From the NCBI RefSeq assembly GCF_023016155.1, contig NZ_JALKBG010000008.1, positions 126,501 through 190,500 on the forward strand: a DNA stretch of 64,000 nucleotides, in the 5' to 3' direction. Below, in pieces: positions 29,298 through 38,502 of this stretch (within the stretch, counting starts at the first letter, position 1; each line of letters starts with the position of its first letter). The notes beneath the pieces are model-generated. The model had not been told where the DNA came from and did no database searches. It saw nothing but the letters and a program-made list of their open reading frames with translations. The position numbers and the translations under genes are program-made. The DNA is from Aliiroseovarius sp. F20344 (GTDB taxonomy: Bacteria; Pseudomonadota; Alphaproteobacteria; Rhodobacterales; Rhodobacteraceae).

Positions 29298-29928
29298 GGC
29301 CCTGAGTAACATCTGTACGCACGGCGAGCCTGAGTGCGGGCTCGTCTCCCGCGGCAAGGGCCGACAGGATCATGCGGTGGTGTCGTTGCAGGTCCGACCG
29401 CTGGCCTTTGGCGTAAAGCGCCCGCATGGTGGGACCAAGCTGCAGCCACACGGTTTCAGCCATGGCGAGGATCGCTGGGGCTTGAGCACGCAGGTAGATG
29501 GTGCGGTGGAACTCCAAATTTGTGCGCAGGTAACCACTGGCATCCTGATTGGCGACACATTCCGACACACGTGCATTTATCGCGCGTAGGCGGTCGATCA
29601 GGGTCATGTGGGCGCGGGGAAGGGCGCGGGCAGCCAATTCGGGTTCTAGCAGAGCCCGAAGCGCGGCCAGTTCCTCAATTCGTTCGGCAGACAGGTCAGG
29701 CGCCGTGACCCGGCCAGAGCTTGACAAGGTGAGCGCCCCTTCCGCTGCAAGCCGTCGTACAGCTTCGCGGGCAGGGGTCATCGAGACATCGTATTCCGCA
29801 CCGATGCCGCGAATGGTCAGGCTTTCACCGGGATCCAGTTCCCCATGCATGATCCGGGCGCGCAGGTGGCGATAAACCCTCTCATGGGCGCTGGTACTGT
29901 CAGGGGATTGACGGGTCTGGGTCTGCAT
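29278..29928 (-). CDS. GntR-family (FCD domain) regulator, candidate controller of TCA genes
   Basis: A 216-residue regulator: winged helix in residues about 14-80 (RVYRHLRARIMHGELDPGES, YDVSMTPAREAVRRL) and a helical FCD effector domain in about 85-210. FCD-type GntR proteins bind short palindromes and respond to organic acids. A perfect TGTGATCACA lies 8 bases before its ATG, the same site found before sdhC, sucC and, near-perfectly, mcl2. I infer that it autoregulates and controls those genes. The direction of regulation and the effector are unknown. Confidence 0.85.
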   Translation of the reverse strand: MQTQTRQSPDSTSAHERVYRHLRARIMHGELDPGESLTIRGIGAEYDVSMTPAREAVRRLAAEGALTLSSSGRVTAPDLSAERIEELAALRALLEPELAARALPRAHMTLIDRLRAINARVSECVANQDASGYLRTNLEFHRTIYLRAQAPAILAMAETVWLQLGPTMRALYAKGQRSDLQRHHRMILSALAAGDEPALRLAVRTDVTQGLKMLVG

Positions 29929-29936
29929 ATCCCAAT

Positions 29937-29946
29937 TGTGATCACA
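29937..29946. promoter_or_regulatory. TGTGATCACA operator in front of the GntR gene
   Basis: A perfect copy of the decamer within the extended palindrome ATTGTGATCACAAA, placed 8 bases upstream of the GntR start codon where binding would block transcription or the ribosome-binding site. This position suggests autorepression. Confidence 0.6.
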
Positions 29947-29975
29947 AAATCACTGGAGGTCAATATCACTAGGAA

Positions 29976-30716
29976 TCAATCGCGAAAGCGAAAGCGGTGA
30001 AGGGCGGTGCCGTGGTCCTTTAGCCACTTCCGCGGCGTCTCGTAGTTCGGAAAGATCGCACCTACCTGTGCCCAAAACGCGGGCGAATGGTCCATATGCA
30101 CCAGATGTGACACCTCATGGGCTGCAACATAGTTCAGCACCTCAGGCGGAGCCATGACAAGACGCCATGAATAGCTAAGATTGCCACGTGAGCTGCACGA
30201 TCCCCAGCGGGACCGCGTGTCACGCAGGGTAATGCGCCCATAGGGCCGCCCAACCATCTCTGCATAATGATCACTGGCAGCAACAAGGGCTGCGCGTGCG
30301 TTTTCCTTCAGGAACGCCTCTAACCGGATGACGTCGTGCTTCGGAGACTGCGGTGGCAAAAGCAACCTGCCTGGATAAACCTCGACGACCCGCGCCTGTC
30401 CACGCACCAGCGACAGCTCAACGCCGCGAAATGGCAAGCTAGATCCGATCTGCGGCACCTCAGAGGGGGCGGTTTGCGCAAGATGCCCTCGGATCCATTC
30501 AAGGCGCTCTTGGGCGAACCGCATGACCTCATCCTGATTGGAACCAACGGGCGCGGTCAGTGTTACGCGTCCGTCCAGCCTTGAGACCCGCAAAGATAGT
30601 CTTCGAGCGCGGTTCGAAACCCGAAGTTCAATTGTGACCGGGTCCGGATTGCCCAGTTTCAGCGTCGAATTCTCAGTCAGTCGTTGGCGCGATTTGTTAA
30701 AGAACATGCCCTTCAT
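29976..30716 (-). CDS. YgjP-type (DUF45/WLM) metal-dependent hydrolase
   Basis: A 246-residue protein with the zinc-peptidase motif in NYVAAHEVSHLVHMDHS (HEVSH, then H further on), preceded by RWGSCSSRGNLSYSWRL, the diagnostic W-G-S-C-S stretch of the YgjP/SprT-like family. The substrate is not established. Start choice lies between ATG at 30716 and ATG at 30707. It diverges from the FYDLN-acid gene. Confidence 0.88.
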   Translation of the reverse strand: MKGMFFNKSRQRLTENSTLKLGNPDPVTIELRVSNRARRLSLRVSRLDGRVTLTAPVGSNQDEVMRFAQERLEWIRGHLAQTAPSEVPQIGSSLPFRGVELSLVRGQARVVEVYPGRLLLPPQSPKHDVIRLEAFLKENARAALVAASDHYAEMVGRPYGRITLRDTRSRWGSCSSRGNLSYSWRLVMAPPEVLNYVAAHEVSHLVHMDHSPAFWAQVGAIFPNYETPRKWLKDHGTALHRFRFRD

Positions 30717-30833
30717 TGCGGCCTGAATGCCGCCAAGGTCAACCCTTCAATGCAAAAGGCTTTGACACCCCTGCATCATTGTGGCAGTTGCCTGAAATCT
30801 CAGACGAGTCAGTATGAACGGAAAGGGTTTCAA

Positions 30834-31154
30834 ATGCCCAAAGCTGAATGGGGCGTCAAACGTGTCTGCCCAACGACTGGAAAACGCTTTTACGATCTGA
30901 ACGCCGATCCGGTGGTCAGCCCTTATTCGGGTGAAGTCGTGAACGTGGAGACTGGTAAAGGGTCGCGCACGATGGTTGCCGACAAAGAAGACAAAGCTGT
31001 CATGAAGGACGATCTGGTCGATGACGCAGATGCGGTTCTGGAAGATGACGACGCATCCGATGTCGACCTGGGCGATGACGTTCTGGACGATGATGACGAT
31101 GAAGAAGTGTCGCTGGACGAGATCGCCGATATGCCGGCGAACGACGACGACTAA
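30834..31154 (+). CDS. TIGR02300 family (FYDLN acid) protein
   Basis: A 106-residue protein with the conserved N-terminus MPKAEWGVKRVCPTTGKRF, the F-Y-D-L-N motif that names the family, and a long Asp/Glu-rich tail from about residue 58 on. The family is confined mainly to alphaproteobacteria and has no known function. A GAAAGGG site precedes ATG 30834. It lies directly upstream of tRNA-Ala, the boundary of the accessory region. Confidence 0.93.
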   Translation: MPKAEWGVKRVCPTTGKRFYDLNADPVVSPYSGEVVNVETGKGSRTMVADKEDKAVMKDDLVDDADAVLEDDDASDVDLGDDVLDDDDDEEVSLDEIADMPANDDD

Positions 31155-31253
31155 ACGTCAAATAATTTTGTGCAAAGGCGCATTTTGAGGGTTGATCCCC
31201 TTGGCGCCTTTGCATAAATACCGCGCACGGACAGCGAATGCGCTGTGTCGCAT

Positions 31254-31470
<217 letters not shown>

Positions 31471-31680
31471 CATAAGCTGACATCGGAAGGACCAAGGATT
31501 TCATGTTCGAGGGGTGGCAATGCCCTCAATAGGCTTTCGGCCACCTCTAGAACGGTACCGGTAATCTCCGTGAGTATTTATGGGCGGTTGCTGATTTCTT
31601 GTGAAGAGGTTGGAGCTTCATAGACGCCAAGCAAGAGGTCAGTGATTGCTGCGGAAGAGTATTGTTAGGACAATCACTGC

Positions 31681-32364
31681 TCACATTGCTGCCAATGTAT
31701 GTTCCAGTCCGTTGCGAATGTGATCTTCCAGCAATCGCTTGGCTGCGTTTGCATCCCGCGCCAGCGCGGCGTCAAACATTGCCTTATGCTCGACCACTGC
31801 ATCTTCGCCGCGATACGTCAGAACCAGCATCTGATAGCGCAGATATTTATCGTAGAGCGTCGAGTGGAGCGATAACAGGTTCTTAGAGTTACAGGCCTCG
31901 ATCATGGCCAGATGGAATTCCCAGTCATAGCGTTTCCACATCTCTTTTTCAGAGTAATCCCCCGACAGCATACGCTGTTCAATCAGGTGCAGTTTGTGGT
32001 GGGCAGCAACCAGATTGCCTTCCCAGTCCGTGTCGCCGTTCTTGATCGACTGTTCCAAAGCGTGACATTCCAAAAGGACACGAAGCTCGGTGATTTCGAT
32101 CAGATCTTCTTGAGAGACGGGGGTAACAAAGAAGCCGCGTTGTTCGGGTGCTTCGACAAATCCTTCGCTGGCGAGACGGTTCAGGGTTTCGCGCAGTGTC
32201 GATGAGCTGGCCGAGTAGCGCTGCTTCAGCGCCTCAAGCTTCAGTTTCGCACCCGGATTCAATTCGCCGAAAATGATGTCGTGTTTAATGCGCTGGTAGG
32301 TGCTCGATCCGACAGTGGCGAATTGTTTGTTCATTTTTTTGTCCGGTTTTTTCTGTATTTCCAT
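31681..32364 (-). CDS. GntR-family (FCD domain) regulator of the island A catabolic genes
   Basis: A 227-residue regulator from ATG at 32364 (alternative ATG 32334). A winged helix is visible (STYQRIKHDIIFGELNPGAK, YSASSSTLRETLNRLASEGF), then an FCD helical domain with ELRVLLECHALEQ and a metal-binding-type D/H pattern (YDWEFHLAMIEAC). It diverges from a Gfo/Idh oxidoreductase, with a degenerate AT-rich palindrome between them and perfect copies before the TRAP genes and at 43276. I infer that it senses the substrate of this cluster. Confidence 0.88.
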   Translation of the reverse strand: MEIQKKPDKKMNKQFATVGSSTYQRIKHDIIFGELNPGAKLKLEALKQRYSASSSTLRETLNRLASEGFVEAPEQRGFFVTPVSQEDLIEITELRVLLECHALEQSIKNGDTDWEGNLVAAHHKLHLIEQRMLSGDYSEKEMWKRYDWEFHLAMIEACNSKNLLSLHSTLYDKYLRYQMLVLTYRGEDAVVEHKAMFDAALARDANAAKRLLEDHIRNGLEHTLAAM

Positions 32365-32420
32365 AATAGATACCATTTTGAAGATATAGCTACAATAACT
32401 CAATAAATCCGTTAAAACAA

Positions 32421-32437
32421 AAAATATCTGACATTAT
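32421..32437. promoter_or_regulatory. Degenerate operator between the GntR and Gfo/Idh genes
   Basis: AAAATATCTGACATTAT matches the left half of the 17-bp palindrome at 33626 and 43276 perfectly and the right half partly. It lies in the divergent promoter region. An ATTGCAAAT follows immediately, a motif also found after the 33626 site. Confidence 0.5.
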
Positions 32438-32541
32438 TGCAAATCGCGCGAGCGGCGCCTAGGGTGAGGTGAAGACGCCGGCGACTCGGCCTAATCAATG
32501 AAATTTAAGGCGCGTCTGCGCCTCTAGGGGGGACTGTCCCG

Positions 32542-33627
32542 GTGGAGACTGTTCAAATTGCAATCGCTGGGGTGGGCTTGGTTGGCCGACGTCACGCGGA
32601 TGCCATCAATCAACTGAAGCACGTAACCCTGTCCGGGGTGGTGGATCCCAGCGTTGAAGGACGCGACTTCGCGCACGACCGGGGGGTTCCCTGTTTTGAC
32701 ACGCTGGAAGAACTGTTTGCAGCGCAAAAGCCGGATGGGCTGGTCCTGGCAACCCCCACATTGCTTCACGTCGAGCAGGGACTCGAAGCTGTGCGACACG
32801 ACTGTCCGGTTTTGATTGAGAAGCCCTTGGCGACCTCTGCCAGCGCGGCGCGGACGCTTGTTGATCAAGCGGAAGCCAATGAAGTTCCTATTCTCGTCGG
32901 TCACCATCGGCGTCACAACCCGCTGATCCGTAAAGCGCACGAAGTTGTCTCGGTGGGTGGGATCGGCGACGTACGCGCTGTGCATGTCAATTGCTGGTTC
33001 TACAAGCCTGACCACTATTTCGATGAGGCGCCGTGGCGCAAGCAGGCCGGAGCCGGGCCAATTTCGGTAAATCTGGCACATGATGTGGATTTGATCCGGC
33101 ATCTGTGCGGCGAGGTTCAAAGCGTGCAGGCGCAGTCTGCGCCTTCAATGCGTGGGTTCGAGAACGAGGACGTTGCCGCTGCGGTCTTGCGGTTCGAGAA
33201 TGGTGCGATCGGCACCATCACGGTGTCCGACAGTATCGTCGCGCCCTGGAGTTGGGAGCTGACGTCGAACGAATACCCGATTTACCCGCCGACTCCTGAG
33301 AGCTGCTATATGATTGGCGGCGCGCATGGATCGTTGTCGGTTCCCGATCTGCGCCTGTGGACACACCAAGATGGAAAGCGCGACTGGTGGACGCCGATCT
33401 CGGCGACGACGCTGATCCGCGAAGCGTCGGATCCGCTAGTCAACCAGATGCACCATTTCGCCGATGTCATCGCTGGACGGGCTGAACCCCTGGTGTCCGG
33501 GCGCGAGGGATTGCGCACGTTGAAAGTGCTGGAAGCCATTCAGCTGGCCTGCAAAACTGGTAAAATTGTCGATATTCACCCAGGTCAAGATATTGAAACT
33601 GAAGGGGAATATGTGGCTGTAGGATAA
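32542..33627 (+). CDS. Gfo/Idh/MocA family oxidoreductase (first of three)
   Basis: A 361-residue NAD(P)-dependent dehydrogenase of sugars, cyclitols or related polyols. It has the N-terminal Rossmann motif IAGVGLVGRRHADAI, the catalytic-lysine motif LIEKPLATS (about residues 93-101) and VNLAHDVDLIRHLCG with the active-site D and H region. GTG 32542 follows a GGGGGGA site 8 bases upstream and is the only reasonable start. It diverges from the GntR gene and precedes the TRAP genes. Its stop codon overlaps the downstream operator. Confidence 0.88.
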   Translation: METVQIAIAGVGLVGRRHADAINQLKHVTLSGVVDPSVEGRDFAHDRGVPCFDTLEELFAAQKPDGLVLATPTLLHVEQGLEAVRHDCPVLIEKPLATSASAARTLVDQAEANEVPILVGHHRRHNPLIRKAHEVVSVGGIGDVRAVHVNCWFYKPDHYFDEAPWRKQAGAGPISVNLAHDVDLIRHLCGEVQSVQAQSAPSMRGFENEDVAAAVLRFENGAIGTITVSDSIVAPWSWELTSNEYPIYPPTPESCYMIGGAHGSLSVPDLRLWTHQDGKRDWWTPISATTLIREASDPLVNQMHHFADVIAGRAEPLVSGREGLRTLKVLEAIQLACKTGKIVDIHPGQDIETEGEYVAVG

Positions 33628-33642
33628 AATATCAGATATTTT
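33626..33642. promoter_or_regulatory. 17-bp palindromic operator before the TRAP operon
   Basis: AAAATATCAGATATTTT is a perfect palindrome around a central A, identical to 43276-43292. It is followed by TTTTGCAAAA and ATTGCAAAAT. It lies about 80-100 bases before the binding-protein gene, a position suited to the GntR regulator encoded at 31681. Confidence 0.65.
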
Positions 33643-33722
33643 GCAAAAAATATTGCAAAATATCCAAAATCAGGCAAAGCTTATCATCGAGCTGATCAAT
33701 GCGATATTCAGGGAGGAAAATC

Positions 33723-34733
33723 ATGATCACCAAACTTACACGCCGCGCGGCGATTTCTGCCATCGTGGCAGCGGGCGTTGTCGCTGGCACGTCGGGTGCC
33801 AGCTTAGCGGCTGACAAAATTCAACTACGTCTTGCAACATCAGGTTCGGAAACGGACCAGCGTTCCGTTGCTATGGCCGAAGTCTTTGGCCCGAAGGTTG
33901 CAGACTTTGCGGACTATCAACCCAGCTATAACGGCACCATCTTTGCGCAGGGCACCGAACTTGACGCGATTTCGCGCGGAAACCTTGAGATGTCGATCGC
34001 CTCGGCACAGGAACTGGCACAGTTCTTCCCCGAGTTCTCGATCTTCGCGACCGGTTATGTCCATCAGGATGCTGCCCACCAGGTTGCCGTCTTCAATGAC
34101 CCGCTGATGGATCCGTTCAAAGCGAAGGTGGAAGACGAGCTTGGCGTCAAGCTGCTGTCCGTCATGTATCTGGGGCGCCGTCAGGTGAACTTGCGTCAGT
34201 CGAAAGACGAGCTGACCGTCATGAAGCCAGAAGATCTGGCCGGTGTGAACCTGCGTATGCCGGGCACGGATGCTTGGCAGTTCCTGGGAGCTGCGCTTGG
34301 TGCCGCTCCGACACCTATGGCATTCTCGGAAGTCTATACTGGTCTGTCGACCGGCGCCGTTGACGGCCAAGACAACCCGCTGCCAACCGTTGTGGACAAA
34401 AAGTTCTACGAGGTGACCAAGCAGATCGTTCTGACGTCGCACCTTGTTGACCTGAACTACATCGCGATGTCGAAAGCTGTTTGGGATGGTCTGTCGGCCG
34501 ACCAACAGGCCACAGTTCAGAAAGCAGCCGATGCTGCTGCCGAAAGCGGCCGCCAGAAGCAGCTTGAGCTGGAAGGCAGTCTTGTGTCCTTCTTGGAAGA
34601 GCAAGGCATGTCGGTTTACGAGCCCGATCTGGAAGCCTTCCGTACACACGTACAGGCACAGTATGTTGGATCCGAGTTCGCTGCCAGCTGGCCTGAAGGC
34701 GTGCTTGAGAAAATCAACGCGCTGGGCAACTAA
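33723..34733 (+). CDS. TRAP transporter substrate-binding protein (DctP family)
   Basis: A 336-residue periplasmic protein with a signal peptide MITKLTRRAAISAIVAAGVV that contains a paired arginine (possible Tat export). The DctP motifs include LRLATSGSETDQRS, NLRMPGTDAWQFLGA, PMAFSEVYTGLSTGAVDGQDNP and LVDLNYIAMSKAVWD. The conserved arginine in NLRMPG binds the ligand carboxylate, so an organic acid is expected. Quinate or shikimate is plausible from the neighbours. GGGAGG precedes ATG 33723. Confidence 0.93.
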   Translation: MITKLTRRAAISAIVAAGVVAGTSGASLAADKIQLRLATSGSETDQRSVAMAEVFGPKVADFADYQPSYNGTIFAQGTELDAISRGNLEMSIASAQELAQFFPEFSIFATGYVHQDAAHQVAVFNDPLMDPFKAKVEDELGVKLLSVMYLGRRQVNLRQSKDELTVMKPEDLAGVNLRMPGTDAWQFLGAALGAAPTPMAFSEVYTGLSTGAVDGQDNPLPTVVDKKFYEVTKQIVLTSHLVDLNYIAMSKAVWDGLSADQQATVQKAADAAAESGRQKQLELEGSLVSFLEEQGMSVYEPDLEAFRTHVQAQYVGSEFAASWPEGVLEKINALGN

Positions 34734-34760
34734 ACCAACCTGACAAGAGGGAGAACGACC

Positions 34761-35327
34761 ATGGAGAAAGCCTTCAAGTGGTTCTCCCGTCTTGCAGAAG
34801 CGATTGCCGGCGGCATGCTGGCGGCAATCTTCCTGACCTTTCTTTTACAGATCGCACTTAGATACCTGTTCACGCCCGCCGGATGGACGTTGGAATTGAT
34901 TGGTATCCTGTGGGTCTGGGTGATCTTCTTCAGCTGCGCTTTCGTGGTGCGCGAACAAGATCAGGTGAAATTCGACATCATCTATCTCTCGGTCAGCAGA
35001 CCGGTTCGTCGTGTCTTTGCGCTTATCTCGGCCGTCGCATTGGTTGTTGGGATGCTCTACACGCTTCTTCCGACATTGGACTACATCGACTGGATGAAAA
35101 TCCGGAAGACCTCGACGGTGCGTAACCCATTCACGGGCAACAAAATCCCGCTGCGCGATGTCTTCTCGATCTACGGCGTCTTTATCGTTGCAATCGCCGT
35201 ACGCTACGCATGGCTGTTCTTCGATATCCTTCGTAACGGCCCCCCGAAAACCGAACTTGAGCTGGCCGTTGAAGAACTTCACGAAGCCGAAGCAGCTGAG
35301 ACTTCCGAAGAGGACACAAACAAATGA
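34761..35327 (+). CDS. TRAP transporter small permease (DctQ family)
   Basis: A 188-residue protein with four hydrophobic segments and the DctQ pattern LLQIALRYLF near residue 30, then ELIGILWVWVIFFSCAFVVRE. It forms the membrane complex with the large permease and the binding protein, driven by the Na+ gradient. A GGGAG site precedes ATG. The stop overlaps the large-permease start (ATGA, 35324-35327). Confidence 0.9.
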   Translation: MEKAFKWFSRLAEAIAGGMLAAIFLTFLLQIALRYLFTPAGWTLELIGILWVWVIFFSCAFVVREQDQVKFDIIYLSVSRPVRRVFALISAVALVVGMLYTLLPTLDYIDWMKIRKTSTVRNPFTGNKIPLRDVFSIYGVFIVAIAVRYAWLFFDILRNGPPKTELELAVEELHEAEAAETSEEDTNK

Positions 35328-36619
35328 GCTTTGAGCTGATTTCCCTTCTTGTCACCCTCTTCTTTTTGGCGGGGATTGGCACACCGATCGGCTACTCGAT
35401 CTTGCTGGCCTCTGTCGTCTATTTGGGCGTCGCTGGGCTCGATGTTGCCTTGGCAGGCGAGAAAATCCTGCAGGGGTTCTATCGCAGCACCATTCTGTTG
35501 GCCGTGCCGCTGTTCATTGTGGCCGCCAATATCATGAATGCCGGGTCGATCACTGACCGACTTCTGAATTTCTGTGTGGCAGCAGTTGGACGCTTTAAAG
35601 GTGGCCTTGGACACGTGAATGTTGTCGCGTCACTTATCTTTTCGGGTATGTCTGGGTCCGCGGTCGCGGATGCTGCAGGTATCGGCAAAATCATCATTGA
35701 GATGATGACCAAAGGCGACCGTTACCCGCGCGGATATGCGGCCGCGATCACTGCCGCCACGGCCACGATTGGCCCGATTATTCCGCCTTCGATCCCAATG
35801 GTGCTGTATGCTCTTGTCTCCAAGGCATCTATCGGGTCGCTGTTTTTGGCTGGTATCTTGCCGGGCCTGATAATGGGCGCGGTGCTGATGGGCATAAACG
35901 GCTATTTGGCACGCAAGCGTGACTTCGCGCTGGAAGAGCCGGTTCCGCTGAGCGAACTGCCGCGGAAAACCGCAAACGCCTTCCCCGCGCTTCTAATGCC
36001 CGCCATTCTGCTTTACGGCATTTACGGAGGCGTCACCACGCCAACCGAAGCTGCCGCTGTTGCTGCATTCTATGCGCTGATGCTGGCCTTCATGTTCTAC
36101 CGCGCCATTTCACTGGGCAAGCTCTATCAGGTGTTTGTTGATAGCGCCCGGTCGTCAGCCTCGGTCGGGATCGTCATCGGCGGCGCGTTCATCCTGAACT
36201 TCATTGTGATCCAAGAACAGATTCCACAGGCGATCTCGTCCATGCTGGAAGGATCGGACATCAGCCCGATCATGTTCTTGATCATGGTAAATGTTCTGAT
36301 CTTGGCGCTTGGCTGTGTTTTGGACGCGACCACGATTATTCTGGTGATCGTCCCGCTGTTCATCCCAACTTGCGAGGCTTTAGGCATCGACCTTGTTCAC
36401 TTTGGTGTTCTGGTTGTGGTGAACTCGATGATTGGTTTGATTACGCCGCCCTATGGGATCCTGCTCTTTGTGATCAACGCAGTCACCGACATCCCGTTGC
36501 GCGAAATCATTTCTGAAATCTGGGCCTTCCTGATTGTGTTGGTTCTGGCGCTTATCGCGATGATGCTGCTGCCCGATATGATCCTGTGGCTGCCGAGGCT
36601 CTTTGGATACCAAGGCTAA
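35324..36619 (+). CDS. TRAP transporter large permease (DctM family)
   Basis: A 431-residue protein with about twelve hydrophobic segments. DctM signatures include SGMSGSAVADAAGIGKIII, ATATIGPIIPPSIPMVLYAL, GVTTPTEAAAVAAFYAL and DATTIILVIVPLF. It carries the transport pathway. Its stop codon overlaps the start of the dehydratase gene (TAATG), so import and first catabolic steps are translated together. Confidence 0.95.
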   Translation: MSFELISLLVTLFFLAGIGTPIGYSILLASVVYLGVAGLDVALAGEKILQGFYRSTILLAVPLFIVAANIMNAGSITDRLLNFCVAAVGRFKGGLGHVNVVASLIFSGMSGSAVADAAGIGKIIIEMMTKGDRYPRGYAAAITAATATIGPIIPPSIPMVLYALVSKASIGSLFLAGILPGLIMGAVLMGINGYLARKRDFALEEPVPLSELPRKTANAFPALLMPAILLYGIYGGVTTPTEAAAVAAFYALMLAFMFYRAISLGKLYQVFVDSARSSASVGIVIGGAFILNFIVIQEQIPQAISSMLEGSDISPIMFLIMVNVLILALGCVLDATTIILVIVPLFIPTCEALGIDLVHFGVLVVVNSMIGLITPPYGILLFVINAVTDIPLREIISEIWAFLIVLVLALIAMMLLPDMILWLPRLFGYQG

Positions 36620-38502
36620 TGTCTCTTGCAATCTCGACAACGTCGATCCCCGGTGACCTGGAAGAAAAACTCTCAGTCATCGCGGAGGCTGGCTTTACCG
36701 CTGTGGAATTGCACGAGCCGGATTTCACCGGGTTCCATGGATCCGCCGAAGACGTTGCGCAGATGGCGCAGGGGCTTGGCCTGTCGATCAACCTACTAAA
36801 ACCCTTCAACGAACTTGAAGGTTGGGAGGGCGAAGAGCGTACCCGAGCCTTTGATCGGCTCGAGCGTAAGTTTGACCTGATGGACGCGCTCGGGACTGAC
36901 TTGCTGCTGATTGGTGCGTCTAGCCCTGACGTGCCGTTGGATCGGGCACTGCAAGACCTTTCAGAAGCTGCGGACAGGGCAAAGGCACGCGGGATGCGTC
37001 TGGCCTATCTTGCGCTGCCTTGGGCGGGGTCGATCCAGACCGATGCACAAGCCTTGGAATTGGTGGAACAAATCAACAGCCCTAATCTCGGCCTCGCCTT
37101 GAATAGCTATTTTTCACTCGCAGACGGGGCGAAACCGGCCCAGTTGCGGGACCTGCCGGGCGAACGAGTGTTCCATGTGCAGCTTTCGGACGCGCCGCGC
37201 ACGCAGGGGGCCATTCGCAGCCTGAAGCGGCATTTCGGAATGCTTCCCGGTCTAGGATCTTTAAATCTTGCTGGCTTCGTTAAAGTACTGGCGCGCAGTG
37301 GTTACACCGGCGCGTGGTCGGTCGCGCGCGTCAACGAACGCAGCCCGCGTCCCGGCGGGCGCACGTTGGCGCAAGATGGCTATCGGGCGCTTGTGAACCT
37401 ACTTGATGAGGTGTCCCGCAGCGATCCCGATCTGACATTCGACATCCCCGATCTTCCGCCGCGTGTTTACACCTCGGGGTTTGAGTTTATCGAGTTTGCG
37501 GCGGATACCACGAGCGGCAAGGAACTGACCGATCTGCTGTCGTCCATGTGCTTTCGCATGGAACGCAAACACGTCTCGAAATCGGTCGAGCTTTGGCGGC
37601 AGGGCGCGATTAATATCGTCGTAAATACCGAAAAAGATGGCTTCGCGCATTCGGCTTTCATTGGTCACGGCCCGTCGGTCTGTGACATGGGGCTGCGGGT
37701 GAAAGACGCCGACCAAACCGTGGCCCGCGCCACCGCACTAGGCACACCCGAATTCTCACAACCGGTGGGCGCAGGTGAGTTGGACATTCCAGCGATCCGC
37801 GGCGTTGGTGGTAACGTCGTGCATTTCATTGACGAAAAATCCGATCTGCATCGCGTTTGGGATATCGAGTTTCAACCGGTTGCTAAAACAGAAGCGACGC
37901 AACCTGCCGGCCTGCGCCGTATCGACCACGTCGCGCAGACCATGCGTTATGAAGAGATGCAAAGCTGGCTGCTATACTACACCTCGACATTCGAGATGGC
38001 GAAATCGCCAATTGTTGATGTCGCCGACCCGGCCGGCGTGGTGCACAGCCAAGCCATTGAGAGCCCGGAAGGCGAGGTGCGCCTGAACCTGAACGGGGCC
38101 GAGGGGCATCGCACTTTCGCAGCCTCGTTCCTTGCTGACAAATTCGGGGCAGGGGTGCAGCATATCGCTTTCCTGAGCGATGATATCTTTGAAACGTCCA
38201 CACAGCTTGCTGCACATGGCTTCCCGCGATTGGAAATCTCGCCCAACTATTACGATGATCTGCAAGCACAGTTTGGCTTGGACGGCGACCTGATTGCGCG
38301 CTTGCGCACGGGGAACATCCTGTACGACCAGCAAGGTAAAACGGCCTACTTCCAAATCTACAGCCAGCCGATCTTTCAAGGCTTCTTCTTCGAGATCGTC
38401 CAGCGCACCCGCAGCTATGCGGGCTATGGTGCACGCAACGCGTCTGCCCGTCTGGCCGCACAGATGAAACACCAACGACCAGCAGGGATACCGCGCACAT
38501 GA
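36619..38502 (+). CDS. quiC: 3-dehydroshikimate dehydratase, TIM-barrel/HPPD-like fusion (QuiC type)
   Basis: A 627-residue two-domain protein. Residues about 1-280 are an AP-endonuclease-type TIM barrel with metal-binding E/D/H/E positions (TAVELHEPDF, VFHVQLSDAP). Residues about 290-620 are a 4-hydroxyphenylpyruvate-dioxygenase-like domain retaining RRIDHVAQTM, GVQHIAFLSDD and FFEIVQRTRS. This fusion is the QuiC-type dehydratase turning 3-dehydroshikimate into protocatechuate in quinate/shikimate catabolism. The start shares an A with the dctM stop. It overlaps the next gene by 4 bases. Confidence 0.88.
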   Translation: MSLAISTTSIPGDLEEKLSVIAEAGFTAVELHEPDFTGFHGSAEDVAQMAQGLGLSINLLKPFNELEGWEGEERTRAFDRLERKFDLMDALGTDLLLIGASSPDVPLDRALQDLSEAADRAKARGMRLAYLALPWAGSIQTDAQALELVEQINSPNLGLALNSYFSLADGAKPAQLRDLPGERVFHVQLSDAPRTQGAIRSLKRHFGMLPGLGSLNLAGFVKVLARSGYTGAWSVARVNERSPRPGGRTLAQDGYRALVNLLDEVSRSDPDLTFDIPDLPPRVYTSGFEFIEFAADTTSGKELTDLLSSMCFRMERKHVSKSVELWRQGAINIVVNTEKDGFAHSAFIGHGPSVCDMGLRVKDADQTVARATALGTPEFSQPVGAGELDIPAIRGVGGNVVHFIDEKSDLHRVWDIEFQPVAKTEATQPAGLRRIDHVAQTMRYEEMQSWLLYYTSTFEMAKSPIVDVADPAGVVHSQAIESPEGEVRLNLNGAEGHRTFAASFLADKFGAGVQHIAFLSDDIFETSTQLAAHGFPRLEISPNYYDDLQAQFGLDGDLIARLRTGNILYDQQGKTAYFQIYSQPIFQGFFFEIVQRTRSYAGYGARNASARLAAQMKHQRPAGIPRT